A stretch of DNA of 64,000 nucleotides from Paenibacillus plantiphilus (GCF_927798095.1 NZ_CAKMMF010000008.1:124001-188000); one strand, 5' to 3'; shown: positions 12,301 through 19,044, numbered from the stretch's first letter. The notes: generated from the letters alone by a model not told the origin. Numbers and translations are program-made.

Positions 12301-13213
12301 GCTTGCCGTCATCTGGGAGGAACTGCTCGGTGTGCCGGACATCGGCATTCACGACAATTTCTTCGAGCTTGGAGGCAATTCGCTGAAGGCGACGATGCTT
12401 ACGGCGCAAATTTATGAGCTGCTGCGTGTGGAGCTGCCGTTCATCACCGTCTTCCAGCAGCCGACAATCGCCGGACTGACGAGCATCATTGCCCGCAGCC
12501 GCATTGAACGGAGCGAGGCACAGCCGGTCACGCTGCTCAATCATCCGGCATCGATTAAGCGGACGCTGTTCTGTTTTCCGCCAGTGGCGGGCTATGGCTT
12601 CGTTTATCAGGAGCTGGCTGTTCTGCTGGAGCAGGCGGATATCGCGGTTTACGGGTTCGATTTTATCCCAGGTGATAATGGCATCGAGCAGTACGTGGAT
12701 CACATTCGCGCGCTGCAGCTGGAAGGACCTTATACGCTGCTCGGATACTCGGCAGGCGGCAATCTGGCGTTCGGCATTGCGCGCGCGCTTGAAGCCGCAG
12801 GCTGTCACGTATCCGATCTGGTCATGCTGGATGCGGAGCCGAAGAAGAAAACGACCAATCAAACCGCACAGCAAATCGAGCAGGAGGTCGGCAAAATGAT
12901 CGAGGAGGAAGGAGCAGGCGCGCAGTACGGCGTTTATCTGCAGAACGAAACGATCCGCAGCACGATTTTCAGCCATATGATGGGCTATGTCGAATTTCTG
13001 AACGAGTTGGACAATAAGGGGAAGGTCGCCGCCGATATTCATTTCGTTGAATCGGAGGGCAAAGGGCTGAACCTGCTGCAGCGCCAGTTGAGCTGGAGCA
13101 AGCATACGACTGGCCGCCAAGTGAAATACAAGGGCTTCGGACCGCATGAGGATATGCTGGAGCCCGAGCATCTGCAAGCGAATGCGGCATTGATCCGGGA
13201 GCTCTTATGCTGA
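398..13213 (+). CDS. Four-module nonribosomal peptide synthetase with terminal thioesterase
   Basis: 4271 residues, starting at ATG 398 behind AGGAGAGA. Order: a half condensation domain (about 1-280, no HHxxxDG), A1-T1 (carrier Ser817), C2 (HH 1004-1005), A2-T2 (Ser1893), C3 (HH 2075-2076), A3-T3 (Ser2944), C4 (HH 3129-3130), A4-T4 (Ser3995), and a type I thioesterase (GYSAGG, Ser4118) that releases the peptide. No epimerase domain is seen. Specificity pockets aligned by eye to GrsA give DGTITAEVVK (Tyr-like) for A1, DAYWLGGTFK (Val-like) for A2, DVWHFSLVDK (the known Ser code) for A3, and DALTVGECTK (aromatic-like, unassigned) for A4. A2 carries a Gly/Ala/Asp-rich insertion at about residues 1449-1488. 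Two exporters and a diaminobutyrate aminotransferase follow, so the full product probably contains Dab residues added by upstream enzymes. Confidence 0.96.
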   Translation: MIDKYSQQLLLSSGRYEREEQYWSQKLSDNDAVSEFPRTALRKGPAHDDSSKGGGKSPDYEVYSGTLDSALTDKLRNAARSDQALFMLLLSGVSYLLHRYASAEEVRIGVPVLKQNIPVGELANTLLLIQTEYGGDHGFRQWAGVVRQAFTEANEHQNMPFLALADYAQLPVNDDGTAEVPTMVMLEGIHDRAYTAHIVSSLSFIFSSDGDRVNIAIQYDALRYSGQSVVSLARHLENVLRAIETPDAPLSRLPLLTAEERGLLLDSFNDTARDLQQGRTLHGLFEEQAQRSPERIAFQLGAEALTYRELDARANRLARTLRARGAMPDAVIAVIAERSTEMIVAILAVMKAGAAYLPIDPAYPAERIAYLLEDSRAALLLGQAHLASEAGVTADYIDLGDEASYHKDDSVLASVAGSENLAYIIYTSGTTGQPKGVMVEHGGIANSIQWRADEYALTEQDVVLQLFSFSFDGFVTSFFTPIVSGSKVILLAEEESRDPLAIRRHIAAGGVTHFICVPSLYGVVLESMTSEDARSLRIVTVAGEKVTDTVIARSNELAPQAELVNEYGPTETSVVAAYCRRLRQDGPVTIGGPIANTRIYIVNSHLELMPIGVPGELCVAGAGLARGYWMRPELTADKFIDCPFEPGQRMYRTGDLARWLPDGRIDYVDRIDHQVKIRGYRIELGEIEAAIIRQDSVKEAVVIARDDVRGGKLLCAYITAEDETALLDVREGLAQELPVYMVPAHIVQLERMPLLPNGKLDRKALPEPDETGLVGDDTPYAAPSDETEAQLCQMWQELLGVSRIGVKDHFFNRGGHSLSAMSLLSQIHKAFGVEVPLRIVFESPTVAAIAAYIKDESGSGRSGSYAAMEPAAERPHYPVSSAQRRMFVVSSLEGSGTSYNLPGAIIAEGELDVPRLAEAFRELVARHESLRTSFASVDGEPVQIIEASAMLEVPYSEALEASEGELDALVEAFVRPFELDAAPLFRAEIMKLGNNRHLLLYDMHHIISDGVSAGILVRELVALYERAELPPLRVQYKDYAVWQQELLGSELMERQEQYWLERFSGPLPVLDLPSDYPRPSVQSFAGGVVSRQAEPLLLDRLQTLAKQSGTTLYMVLLAAYNVLLAKYSGKDDVVVGSPTAGRQHADTEPMIGMFVGTLALRNRPEGGKTFAAFLHEVKESTLEAFEHGGYPFESLIEKLGLQRDISRNPLFDTMFILQNMNLESPELSGLSFTPLASESRVSKFDWSLQAMEAEEGLLLSAEYSSALYREGTIHRMLGHFIEILDIVAGQPDIAIRHIEMITADEKEEIVGVFNATATEYPRDASIAELFQKQVLLTPDHAAITHRGVTLTYRELNERANALARALRDRGIGRDGAVGIYAERSLEMVAAMLGISKAGGAFVTIDPSFPEERIRYMLEDSAAAIGFKFEAEPPADFGVEWLDLADPSLSARAGNRVGDGDGVGDGAELGSGAGARAGAGDRGSESNEDELRIDIAPTDLAYYMYTSGSTGKPKGVMVEQRNVVRLVKETNYVSFDADGSLLLTGSVSFDAIIYEIFGVLLNGLTLHVVDKDVLLNADHLADYIRDQQITLLWLTVPLFNQLADYRPEMFAGIRQLLIGGEAVSPIHVNRVRRVCGDIVVNGYGPTENTTFSLTYPITGHYDDPIPIGRPISNSTVYVVDEEGYMQPVGVPGELVVGGDGVSRGYANLPEMTAEKFVPNPFASGERMYKTGDLGRWRHDGTVEYLGRIDQQVKIRGYRIELGEIEAAILKQPGVKESCVLAKEGSDGQKVLCAYYVSEAADSDSASLRHVLARELPSYMVPQYFIALERFPLIASGKIDRRALPDPDWTTAAEKSPYSPPRTAVEVELAALWEDVLSVKPVGAFDDFFALGGHSLKAMTLIARMKGQFGVDVPLRKLFEAPTVDALASYIEGAEQAASDTLVPAPEQEHYPLSPAQRRLFVLSRFEGAGISYNLPRVMSIEGQLDRERLEAAFQGLIARHDALRTTFSLVDGEPVQRIASVDDIYFAIACREVEEAEAESIIDAFIRPFDLTQPPLLRVELLKLSQERHLLLCDMHHIIADGVSMSIFMKEFVELYEGAELPPLRIQYKDYAVWQNSVEGQAAMKRNEAYWLELFAEDVPLLALPTDYPRPAMQSFSGATFAVEAGQELKQALNEGAARSGATLFMVLLAAYKVLLHKYSGQDDIVVGTPVAGRTHADVAPVLGMFVNTLALRGRPQPSRSFGEFLDEVKAATLGAFDNGQYPFDALVEQLKLPRDLSRNPLFDTMFSLQNINMDTGELTGLQIEPFEFAGGAAKFDLSLEATETEDGLVISFEYATALFHEDTIRRMAGHFLHILQVAAGNPQTLISDIDMMAADEKTQMMERFNDTAADYPSDATIYGIIEAQAARTPNAEAVIDGDRRLTYRELNEAANRLARKLRTSGVGPDVIVPIMLERAAEMLVGILAIQKAGGAYLPIDPDFPNERIQYMLEDAGATCLLTGTRQLARARDLFSGPILDLNDPAVYEGQDASNLEPLAGPHHLAYVIYTSGSTGQPKGVMIPHQAAVNRIHWMGKAYPLTERDVILQKTPFTFDVSVWELFWFGFAGAKVCFLKPGGEKNPEEILQEIARSRVTTMHFVPSMLGLFLDYIEGSPHHERLASLRYVFASGEALQPSHAKRFKEEIGSSSGTKLINLYGPTEAAVDVSFYDCAEHEGNGSVPIGRPIDNIQLYVVDEQLRLQPVGVPGELCIAGVGLARGYVNKPELTAEKFVRNPNAPGTVMYRTGDLARWLPDGNIEYSGRLDFQVKIRGYRIELGEIENVLLKHEALREAVVVALQDEAKGSFLCAYFTAQREMNATELREHLGNDLPSYMLPAHFVQLDSLPLSPNGKINRKALPAPIGGELETGTPFVAPRTVTEAQVAALWQEALGVERIGVLDSFFTLGGHSLTAIALLAAMHKASGVEVPLRLLFETPTVEAVACYIDEQGSAHYRPIEPAPKQEFYAVSSAQRRMYLLDLFEGQGRGLAYNMPSAVILEGAIDENRFQQALQAMVDRHEVLRTSFHSVNGEPVQRVHDELEFRLDRLRAASVEEAEQQLDEWFLPFDLVSAPLLRAVLITLDGDGDRHLFAHDMHHIISDGVSGALFMEEFMSLYEGASLPPLLLHYKDFARWQNEWMESDSFHEQERYWLEQLRDVPVLELPADYSRPVVKSFAGAVVDFEAGPELLSGLERLARESGATLYMVLLAAYKVLLSSYSGQDDIVVGSPIAGRSHADTEGMLGMFVNSLAIRSTLDRNRTFRDIVSDVKGNAMTALENGDYPFELLVEKLQLNRDLSRNPLFDTVFVWQNAAVPRKRLPQGESHLEGNDDEVNVLPFGQEHSIAKFDVSLIAAPDEGGLRLSLEYCTDLFREESIRRMAGHFLRILESAAEAPERAVVEIDLLSSAEKAKLLGFNDTSRAYSGSDLLHGLVQEQAELLPKQRAIVQGKASLTYAELNDRSNRLARTIRGHGIGRGDIVAVAADRTPEMVIGMLAIMKAGAAYVPIDPDYPADRIRYLLDDSRASLLLAREIGMSSVIGEFGGNVLYLADSASYAADGSNPDWTVEPEDLAYIIYTSGTTGKPKGVMIRHRSIANTVKWRRDEYGYSSKDKALQLISFSFDASVLSLFTPLASGAVSLLAGAEEAKDPVALRRIVAEHGITHLTSVPNLFGSLIQMLEPREAASLRQVVLGGESIPSGLVEQAKRKNAALELINEYGPTENSCTSTFMRGLEPDRSITIGGPIANTRVYIVNDRLQPLPIGVRGELCVAGTGLAQGYWNQPGLTAEKFVPNPFEPGGYMYRTGDAARWLHDGTIAFCGRIDNQVKVRGYRIELGEIEAVLLKHPDIREASVQALNDAQGQAYLCAYVVADKEESLMAIKASAAEQLPVYMVPTHFVQLARLPITPNGKIDTRALPPPDLSAVRRTYTAPRNDEEKRLAVIWEELLGVPDIGIHDNFFELGGNSLKATMLTAQIYELLRVELPFITVFQQPTIAGLTSIIARSRIERSEAQPVTLLNHPASIKRTLFCFPPVAGYGFVYQELAVLLEQADIAVYGFDFIPGDNGIEQYVDHIRALQLEGPYTLLGYSAGGNLAFGIARALEAAGCHVSDLVMLDAEPKKKTTNQTAQQIEQEVGKMIEEEGAGAQYGVYLQNETIRSTIFSHMMGYVEFLNELDNKGKVAADIHFVESEGKGLNLLQRQLSWSKHTTGRQVKYKGFGPHEDMLEPEHLQANAALIRELLC

Positions 13214-13232
13214 CCGGGAAAGGAGCAACATC

Positions 13233-15155
13233 TTGATTAAGCTGGCCAAATATATGAAGCCGTACTCCTTATGGATATTGCTCAGCATCTCGGCCTCTCT
13301 TGTCACCGCGGCCATTGATATTTGGCTGGGACTGTTCATTGAGGGACTTGTGGAGGATGCAACGGGAGGCTTTCTCGTCGGCATGGGAGCGACCTTCACC
13401 CTGCTGGCGGTGCTCACTGTCACAGGGGCCGCTGCAAGCTATGCGATCAAATACGCGCTGACCAGGTTCAGCGCGAACGCCCTGCGCGACATACGCCGTG
13501 ATCTGGTGAGTCATCTGGAGCGAACGAGAGTATCCGAGCTGGAGAGCCGCCATTCCGGCGATCTGGTGTCGCGGCTGACCAATGATACCGCTGTTATTCA
13601 GAACTTTTTCAAGCTGCATTTCTCGAATCTGTTCTATATGCCGGTTGTATTCGTTGCCGCGTTAACCGTGCTGCTGCTGACGAGCTGGAAGCTGGTGCTG
13701 TTCAGTCTGCTGCTGCTTCCGGTGGCGATTCTCATTACGAGCCTGCTGGTTTTCCCAATGAACAAAATGTCCGAGCAACTGCAGCAGCATCTTGGCTCGG
13801 CGAATGCTATCGCTCAGGATACGATCGGCGGCATTCCAATGCTGAAGGCGTTCAATATGTTCAGAGCGATGTCGAGCAAATACAGGGCGGCCATGGAACT
13901 GGTGCTGGCGAAAAGCCTGCAGGTTGAAAAAAGGCGTGCGCTCATCGCCCCGGTCAGTCTGATGCTGCTGTCGAGTCCGATTATTTTCAGCGTATCGTAT
14001 GGGGGCTATTTGATTGGAGAGGGCGAGCTGACCGCTGGCGGCATGATTCTTTTCCTGTATTTGCTTAATTTCTTGATGCAGCCGCTGTCGATGGCGCCGA
14101 TTCTGTCCGCTCAGGTGCAAGAGGTAAAGGGTGCGGCCAAGCGATTGCTGGAGCTGCTGGAGCTCCCGCTTGAGCCGTCAGGACGTGGAGAGCCGCCAAT
14201 CGTCGAAGGCAGCGGACCTTCCCTGGAGCTTGAAGGCGTATCCTTCGCTTATGAAGGCAAGCCACAGGTGCTCACTGACATCAGCTTCCAATTGCCTGCC
14301 GGCCAAACCGTTGCGTTAGTTGGACCGAGCGGCAGCGGGAAAAGTACGATTTTGAAGCTGATTTGCGGGTTTTATGGGATGGAGGAGGAACGTGCGGAAA
14401 GCACGGAAAGTGCGGACAGTACGAACATTGCTGGAAGTGCTGGAAGTGCCGGAGCGGACAGTGCAGGAGAAGGCGCTCGCCTCACTGGGACGATTCGAGT
14501 GCTTGGACAACCGCTTGGCGTATGGGACCCGCTTCCTCTAAGGGATCGACTGTCGCTTGTCTCGCAGGACACGTATTTGTTTCCGGTAAGCATAGCGGAC
14601 AATATCGGTTACGGTCTTGCAGGAGCGAGTCGGGAGTCTATTATTGAAGCGGCGCGCGCCGCAGGCGCTCATGAATTTATTGTTGAGCTGCCGCAAGGCT
14701 ATGAGACGGTTCTCGGTGAACGCGGCGCAAGGCTGTCAGGCGGTCAGCGACAGCGTCTCGCAATCGCCCGCGCGATGCTGAAGCGTGCGCCCATTCTGCT
14801 GCTGGATGAAGCGACATCCGCTCTGGATACGCAGTCGGAGGCGCTTGTGCAGGAAGCGCTGGAGCGGGTGATGCACAGCAGCACCGTACTGGTAGTCGCA
14901 CATCGACTTTCGACGATCCAGGAAGCAGATCTTGTACTTGTGCTGAAGGATGGCCGGATCGTTGAACGGGGAACGCATGATTTTCTGCTGGCGCAAAATG
15001 GTTTATACACCAAGCTTTATTTGAAGCAATTCGCCAGAACCGCAGAAGAGGACGTTGATCGGAGAGCGGATACCGGAGAGACGAAGCGGAATAACGAAGA
15101 GAGGGGGCGGCAGGATGATCGGAGAGAGGCTGCACTTGAGAAACAGCTTAGCTGA
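13233..15155 (+). CDS. ABC exporter, fused membrane and ATPase domains (first of pair)
   Basis: 640 residues from a TTG start at 13233, placed 7 bases after AGGAG and 19 bases after the NRPS stop. The N-terminal half is a six-helix type IV exporter membrane domain. The C-terminal half has Walker A GPSGSGKST, signature LSGGQRQR, Walker B LLLDEATS and the H-loop AHRLST. It probably forms a heterodimer with the next gene and exports, or gives resistance to, the peptide made by the NRPS. Odd point: between Walker A and the Q-loop there is a low-complexity insertion (about residues 385-416, rich in Glu, Ser, Ala and Gly) not usual at this place in the family. Confidence 0.92.
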   Translation: MIKLAKYMKPYSLWILLSISASLVTAAIDIWLGLFIEGLVEDATGGFLVGMGATFTLLAVLTVTGAAASYAIKYALTRFSANALRDIRRDLVSHLERTRVSELESRHSGDLVSRLTNDTAVIQNFFKLHFSNLFYMPVVFVAALTVLLLTSWKLVLFSLLLLPVAILITSLLVFPMNKMSEQLQQHLGSANAIAQDTIGGIPMLKAFNMFRAMSSKYRAAMELVLAKSLQVEKRRALIAPVSLMLLSSPIIFSVSYGGYLIGEGELTAGGMILFLYLLNFLMQPLSMAPILSAQVQEVKGAAKRLLELLELPLEPSGRGEPPIVEGSGPSLELEGVSFAYEGKPQVLTDISFQLPAGQTVALVGPSGSGKSTILKLICGFYGMEEERAESTESADSTNIAGSAGSAGADSAGEGARLTGTIRVLGQPLGVWDPLPLRDRLSLVSQDTYLFPVSIADNIGYGLAGASRESIIEAARAAGAHEFIVELPQGYETVLGERGARLSGGQRQRLAIARAMLKRAPILLLDEATSALDTQSEALVQEALERVMHSSTVLVVAHRLSTIQEADLVLVLKDGRIVERGTHDFLLAQNGLYTKLYLKQFARTAEEDVDRRADTGETKRNNEERGRQDDRREAALEKQLS

Positions 15156-16980
15156 GCTTCGCCGCATGCTGGCCCTGCTCGGTCCGCGGCGCAAGGTTTA
15201 TTTTGCCGGATTGATTGGCGACAGTATGGTGCATGGCAGCATTACCATTGTTATGGCGTTCGTGTTCAAAAATCTGCTCGACTTTTCTGTAGGCGGGGAT
15301 CAGCAGCAACTGCTGGGATCAATTATGCTTGTCAGCGCTGCTTTCCTCGCAATTGCACTGATCTCGCCGATCTTCGCCTTCATGTATATGCGGGTTGTAA
15401 AAAGGACGATGGTCGATCTGCGCGCACGGCTGTATGATCACCTCGGTGTGCTGCCGCCTAGCTACTTTGAAAGCCGGCACTCCGGGGATCTCATCTCCCG
15501 CTCGACGAATGATGTTCAGGCGATGGAGAACATCTATACGGAGCATCTGAAGTCGATGCTGACCGATCTGTTCACCCTGCTGGGCTCTATCGTATCCATG
15601 TATATATTGGATTGGCGGTTTGCGATTGCACTGACCATCTTCGGTGCACTAGGCATTGGTGTCAATCTTGCATTTGCCGGCCCGTTGCGGCGAACAGGCG
15701 ACAAGCTGCAGCAGCGCATGGGCCAAATGACGGAACGGCTGACCGATGTGCTGGCGGGATTGCAGACGATGAAGATGTTTCGTCTTCAGAAGATTGTAAC
15801 AGGCAAATATGACGAGGCGAACGAAGGAGTGACCGCTTCAACGGTGGAGCAAGGGCATCGCAGCGGCCTGCTGGAGGCTGTCAACTATTGTATCAACTTC
15901 ATCAGCTTTGGCGGCATTCTGGTCGTAGGCATTATGATGTTTGCGCAAGGTTATCTAGGCCTGGGTCAGATGGCGGCCATTGTTCAGCTGGAAATGGGAG
16001 TAACGATGATTTTCCTGCAGCTCGGCAGCATCGTTTCCTTGATGCAGGGCTCGCTTGCTGGCGCTGCGCGGGTGTTTGAGGTATTGGACCATGCGCCGGA
16101 AGCAGAGCGGTTTCTGCCTCGGGGTGAGGAGGCTTCGCTTAGCCGGAACGTTATGCTGGAGTTCAAGGAAGTTGGCTTCTCTTATGAGCCGGATTCACAG
16201 GTGCTGAATGATTTCAGTCTGACGATCAAGTCCGGTGAGGTAGCGGCTCTTGTTGGAGCAAGCGGCAGCGGGAAAAGCACGATTTTCAAGCTTCTGCTAG
16301 GCTTCTATTCCCCAACATGCGGAGCTGTCGGCATTGCCGGCAAGCCGATCTCTCATTACACCATGGAGGAGCTGCGGGGCATGATCGCTTATGTGCCGCA
16401 GGATGCCTATTTGTTCGAAGGGACGATAGAAGAGAACATTTTGCTTGGCAAGGAAGGGGCAACACGGGAGGAAATGATCGCCGCTTCCCAAGCGGCCTAT
16501 GCGCATGAATTCATCGAGGCGCTGCCCGAGGGGTATGCGACGATGGTCGGCGAGCGCGGCGCCAAGCTGTCCGGCGGACAGCGGCAGCGTGTGGCCATCG
16601 CCCGCGCCCTGTTGAAAAATGCGCCGATTCTGCTGCTCGACGAGGCGACCTCAGCGCTTGATAATGAGTCCGAGTATTGGGTGCAGCAAGCACTCAACAA
16701 GCTGATGAAGGACCGCACCGTCCTCGTCATCGCGCATCGCTTGAGCACAATTGAAGAAGCGGAAATGATCTATGTGCTGGAGCAGGGCAAAGTGGTGGAG
16801 CAGGGCAGCCATGACCAACTGATCATTCAGGACGGCGTGTATGCCAGTCTGCATGACTACCAATTGAGCAGGGAAAAGGAGCATACAGGGGAATTTACGA
16901 GAGGATTTATGAATGATTCTACAAAAGAATCAGCAAAGGAATTTACAAAAGAATCAGCAAAGGAATTCACTGTGGTGTGA
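15115..16980 (+). CDS. ABC exporter, fused membrane and ATPase domains (second of pair)
   Basis: 621 residues. I chose ATG 15115, behind GAGGGGGCGG, because longer in-frame starts lie deep inside the previous gene; even so the two genes overlap by 41 bases, which suggests coupled translation. It has an exporter membrane domain, then Walker A GASGSGKST, signature LSGGQRQR, Walker B LLLDEATS and H-loop AHRLST, so the ATPase looks competent. With the previous gene it fits the two-exporter arrangement seen in Paenibacillus lipopeptide clusters such as polymyxin. The last 25 residues are a short tandem repeat (KESAKEFT twice, from a 24-base DNA repeat), probably a dispensable tail. Confidence 0.92.
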   Translation: MIGERLHLRNSLAELRRMLALLGPRRKVYFAGLIGDSMVHGSITIVMAFVFKNLLDFSVGGDQQQLLGSIMLVSAAFLAIALISPIFAFMYMRVVKRTMVDLRARLYDHLGVLPPSYFESRHSGDLISRSTNDVQAMENIYTEHLKSMLTDLFTLLGSIVSMYILDWRFAIALTIFGALGIGVNLAFAGPLRRTGDKLQQRMGQMTERLTDVLAGLQTMKMFRLQKIVTGKYDEANEGVTASTVEQGHRSGLLEAVNYCINFISFGGILVVGIMMFAQGYLGLGQMAAIVQLEMGVTMIFLQLGSIVSLMQGSLAGAARVFEVLDHAPEAERFLPRGEEASLSRNVMLEFKEVGFSYEPDSQVLNDFSLTIKSGEVAALVGASGSGKSTIFKLLLGFYSPTCGAVGIAGKPISHYTMEELRGMIAYVPQDAYLFEGTIEENILLGKEGATREEMIAASQAAYAHEFIEALPEGYATMVGERGAKLSGGQRQRVAIARALLKNAPILLLDEATSALDNESEYWVQQALNKLMKDRTVLVIAHRLSTIEEAEMIYVLEQGKVVEQGSHDQLIIQDGVYASLHDYQLSREKEHTGEFTRGFMNDSTKESAKEFTKESAKEFTVV

Positions 16981-17093
16981 GTCGGTGGTCCAACTTGGCT
17001 TTGAGTTTGCAAGAGTGACTATTTGCTCGAATGGGCTACCTGCAAGTGGGGAATGGAGCGAGCGCACCAATTCATCTAGCATCGGGGCCATCT

Positions 17094-17161
17094 ATCTGCA
17101 AAAGCACAGGTACTAAACCAAATCATGCTCCAGTTCGAGTAGATAGCTGCAAAAGTACAGT
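17094..17161 (+). repeat. Two copies of a short CTGCAAAAG-type intergenic repeat
   Basis: Copies at 17094-17110 and 17145-17161 share the pattern nnCTGCAAAAGyACAGn. They lie in the gap between the exporter pair and the aminotransferase, outside any supported gene. Function unknown. Confidence 0.55.
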
Positions 17162-17234
17162 TGTTTTTTATCAAGATTTCTCGAAAAGTGTGTTTTTTTG
17201 CAGCGTAGGCACTGTCTCCTCTGTTTACTATTCC

Positions 17235-17427
17235 GCTGTAAGCAGGAAATACCGTGTTAAAGCAATAAATGGCAGCGCGAAAGGATGCTGTAAGCAGGAA
17301 AAATCGTGTTATAGCTTCAAAAAAACCACTCCAATCACGCTCCCTGCCACTTTAAAACGGAAAAACCTGCTTACAGAGCACAAATCGAAATTCTCGCCAT
17401 CGTTAAGCCGGAAAAAACGTCTTAACG
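17235..17427. repeat. Cluster of four small hairpin repeats
   Basis: Four related elements of about 27-30 bases lie within 193 bases: 17235-17263, 17288-17316, about 17350-17378 (inverted), and 17401-17427. Each has weakly to perfectly palindromic ends (CGTTAAG and CTTAACG in the last copy) around a G(C)AGGAAAAA-type core. They look like miniature dispersed intergenic repeats. An open frame crosses them (17031-17537) but has no family features and consists of repeat sequence, so I do not call it a gene. Confidence 0.6.
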
Positions 17428-17484
17428 ATGGCATGCACCGCAGGCAGCTCCGATCGTGTAGCTTAGCGCTGTATGGCGGCGGCC

Positions 17485-17514
17485 GATTGAATGGGTATAG
17501 TCACCCATCCAATC
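17485..17514. promoter_or_regulatory. Inverted repeat 36 bases upstream of the aminotransferase
   Basis: Two 12-base arms, GATTGAATGGGT and ACCCATCCAATC, pair with one mismatch around a 6-base loop. There is no T-run, so it is not a simple terminator. Its place just before the gene suggests an operator or leader hairpin. Confidence 0.45.
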
Positions 17515-17549
17515 AACAAAGCTCGCAAAAACTTTGAAGGAGTGAAATT

Positions 17550-18836
17550 ATGAATATTTTTGAACAAATGGAGTCGAATGTGCGTTCTTATTGCAGGTCC
17601 TTTCCAGATGTGTTCGGGAAGGCGAAGGGCTCGCTGCTGTTTGCTGAATCAGGCAAATCCTATATCGATTTCTTCGCGGGCGCAGGGGCTTTGAATTACG
17701 GTCACAACAATGATTTTATTAAGGGCAAGCTGATCGAGTACTTGGAATCTGATGGACTGTCGCACGGGCTGGACATGCATACCTCTGCGAAGGAGGCCTT
17801 CTTGAACAAATTCTCTGAGCTGATACTGGAACCAAGGAATCTCTCGTATAAGGTTCAGTTCTGCGGTCCAACAGGCACGAATGCGGTGGAAGCCGCATTG
17901 AAGCTGGCGCGGAAGGTGAAGGGACGCAGCGGTATTTTCTCCTTCATGGGCGCATTCCATGGCATGTCGCTGGGCAGCTTGTCCGCCACAAGCAATCTGT
18001 ATCACCGCGAAGCGGCTGCTGTTGATCTGAGCGGTGTCACCTTCATGCCGTTCCCGCATGGTTTTATGAGCACCTTCGATACGATTCGATATATGGAAGA
18101 GGTATTGACGGACGATCATTCTGGTATTGAGAAGCCGGCTGCGATTATTTTTGAAACGATTCAGGCGGAAGGCGGGCTGAACGAAGCTCCTGTTGCTTGG
18201 ATGCAAGGGCTGCGTGAGCTGTGCGACCGGCATGATATTTTGCTCATTTGTGATGAAATTCAAGTAGGCTGCGGTCGGACAGGCCCGTTCTTTTCTTTTG
18301 AGCGTGCAGGCATTGTACCTGATATGGTGGTTCTCTCCAAATCAATCAGCGGCTATGGACTGCCGATGTCAATCGTTCTGTTGAAGCCTGAGCTGGATGT
18401 GTGGAAGCCAGCAGAGCATACGGGCACTTTCCGTGGCAATCAGCTGGCGTTTATCGGTGCGACTGCGGCGCTGGAATACAGGGAGCTCGTCCATCTTGAA
18501 GCAGAGGTGAACAAAAAGGCAGAGTGGGTGGGACAGTTTCTGGCCAATGAAATTGCTCCGATTAGCAGTGAAATTTCTATTCGCGGCATGGGACTTCTGT
18601 GGGGAATTGATGTATCCACAAGCCGGCACGCCAATATTTCCAAGGAAATAACCTCCTGCTGCTACGAGCTGGGACTTGTTATCGAACGGGTAGGCCGTCA
18701 TGACAATGTGATCAAGCTGATGCCGCCGCTCACGATACCGATGGAAGAGCTCCAAGCTGGCTGCGCAATTCTGAAGCAAGCGGTTCAAAAGTGCTTCGAG
18801 AAGCATGAAGCTGTGCAGCAGCATGCGATGGTCTAA
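17550..18836 (+). CDS. ectB: Diaminobutyrate--2-oxoglutarate transaminase (EctB-like)
   Basis: 428 residues, ATG behind GAAGGAGTGAAATT. A class III PLP-dependent aminotransferase that makes L-2,4-diaminobutyrate from aspartate semialdehyde using glutamate. Visible marks are the CGPTGTNAVEAALKLAR cofactor loop, the GAFHGMSLG turn, the DEIQVGCGRTG strand and the PLP lysine in VLSKSISG. Length matches EctB and the PvdH/Dat group. No ectA or ectC follows, so ectoine synthesis is unlikely here. Next to an NRPS it most likely feeds Dab to the peptide, as in the polymyxin locus. It is separated from the exporters by about 570 bases, so it may have its own promoter. Confidence 0.9.
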   Translation: MNIFEQMESNVRSYCRSFPDVFGKAKGSLLFAESGKSYIDFFAGAGALNYGHNNDFIKGKLIEYLESDGLSHGLDMHTSAKEAFLNKFSELILEPRNLSYKVQFCGPTGTNAVEAALKLARKVKGRSGIFSFMGAFHGMSLGSLSATSNLYHREAAAVDLSGVTFMPFPHGFMSTFDTIRYMEEVLTDDHSGIEKPAAIIFETIQAEGGLNEAPVAWMQGLRELCDRHDILLICDEIQVGCGRTGPFFSFERAGIVPDMVVLSKSISGYGLPMSIVLLKPELDVWKPAEHTGTFRGNQLAFIGATAALEYRELVHLEAEVNKKAEWVGQFLANEIAPISSEISIRGMGLLWGIDVSTSRHANISKEITSCCYELGLVIERVGRHDNVIKLMPPLTIPMEELQAGCAILKQAVQKCFEKHEAVQQHAMV

Positions 18837-18872
18837 GAAGAGCGGATTCACCGATTAATATGCAAATTCCAT

Positions 18873-18915
18873 AGGCTGTCCCGAGGGTGAACGATCCATC
18901 GGGCAGCCTGTTTTT
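18873..18915 (+). terminator. Rho-independent terminator after the aminotransferase
   Basis: AGGCTGtCCCGA pairs with TCGGGCAGCCT (one bulged T), followed by GTTTTTG. It closes the peptide locus. The following stretch to about 19020 holds nothing further that I can recognise. Confidence 0.7.
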
Positions 18916-19044
18916 GTCTTCGAAGGGTCAACGCCCCTCCGGGGAGCCTGTTTCTAACGGGATTTATGTCCTCACGGTCATCGGTCAGCCGGCCGTCTAT
19001 CCGGTCTCCACGCATGGACATCGCTTTTTATTGGAAATACAAGG

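Noticed and set aside
12080-13177. Long antisense open frame opposite the thioesterase region of the NRPS
   Set aside because: It mirrors the codon bias of the NRPS, has no recognisable domain, and the sense strand carries clear motifs. Similar antisense frames at 1868-2845, 3035-3922, 5888-6856 and 9959-10639 were rejected for the same reason.
17031-17537. Open frame of 168 codons between exporter and aminotransferase
   Set aside because: It runs across the hairpin repeats, has no family features and no convincing ribosome site; the peptide is a translation of repeat DNA.
17550-18836. Ectoine biosynthesis operon
   Set aside because: Only the EctB-like transaminase is present, without ectA or ectC; the NRPS context explains it better.
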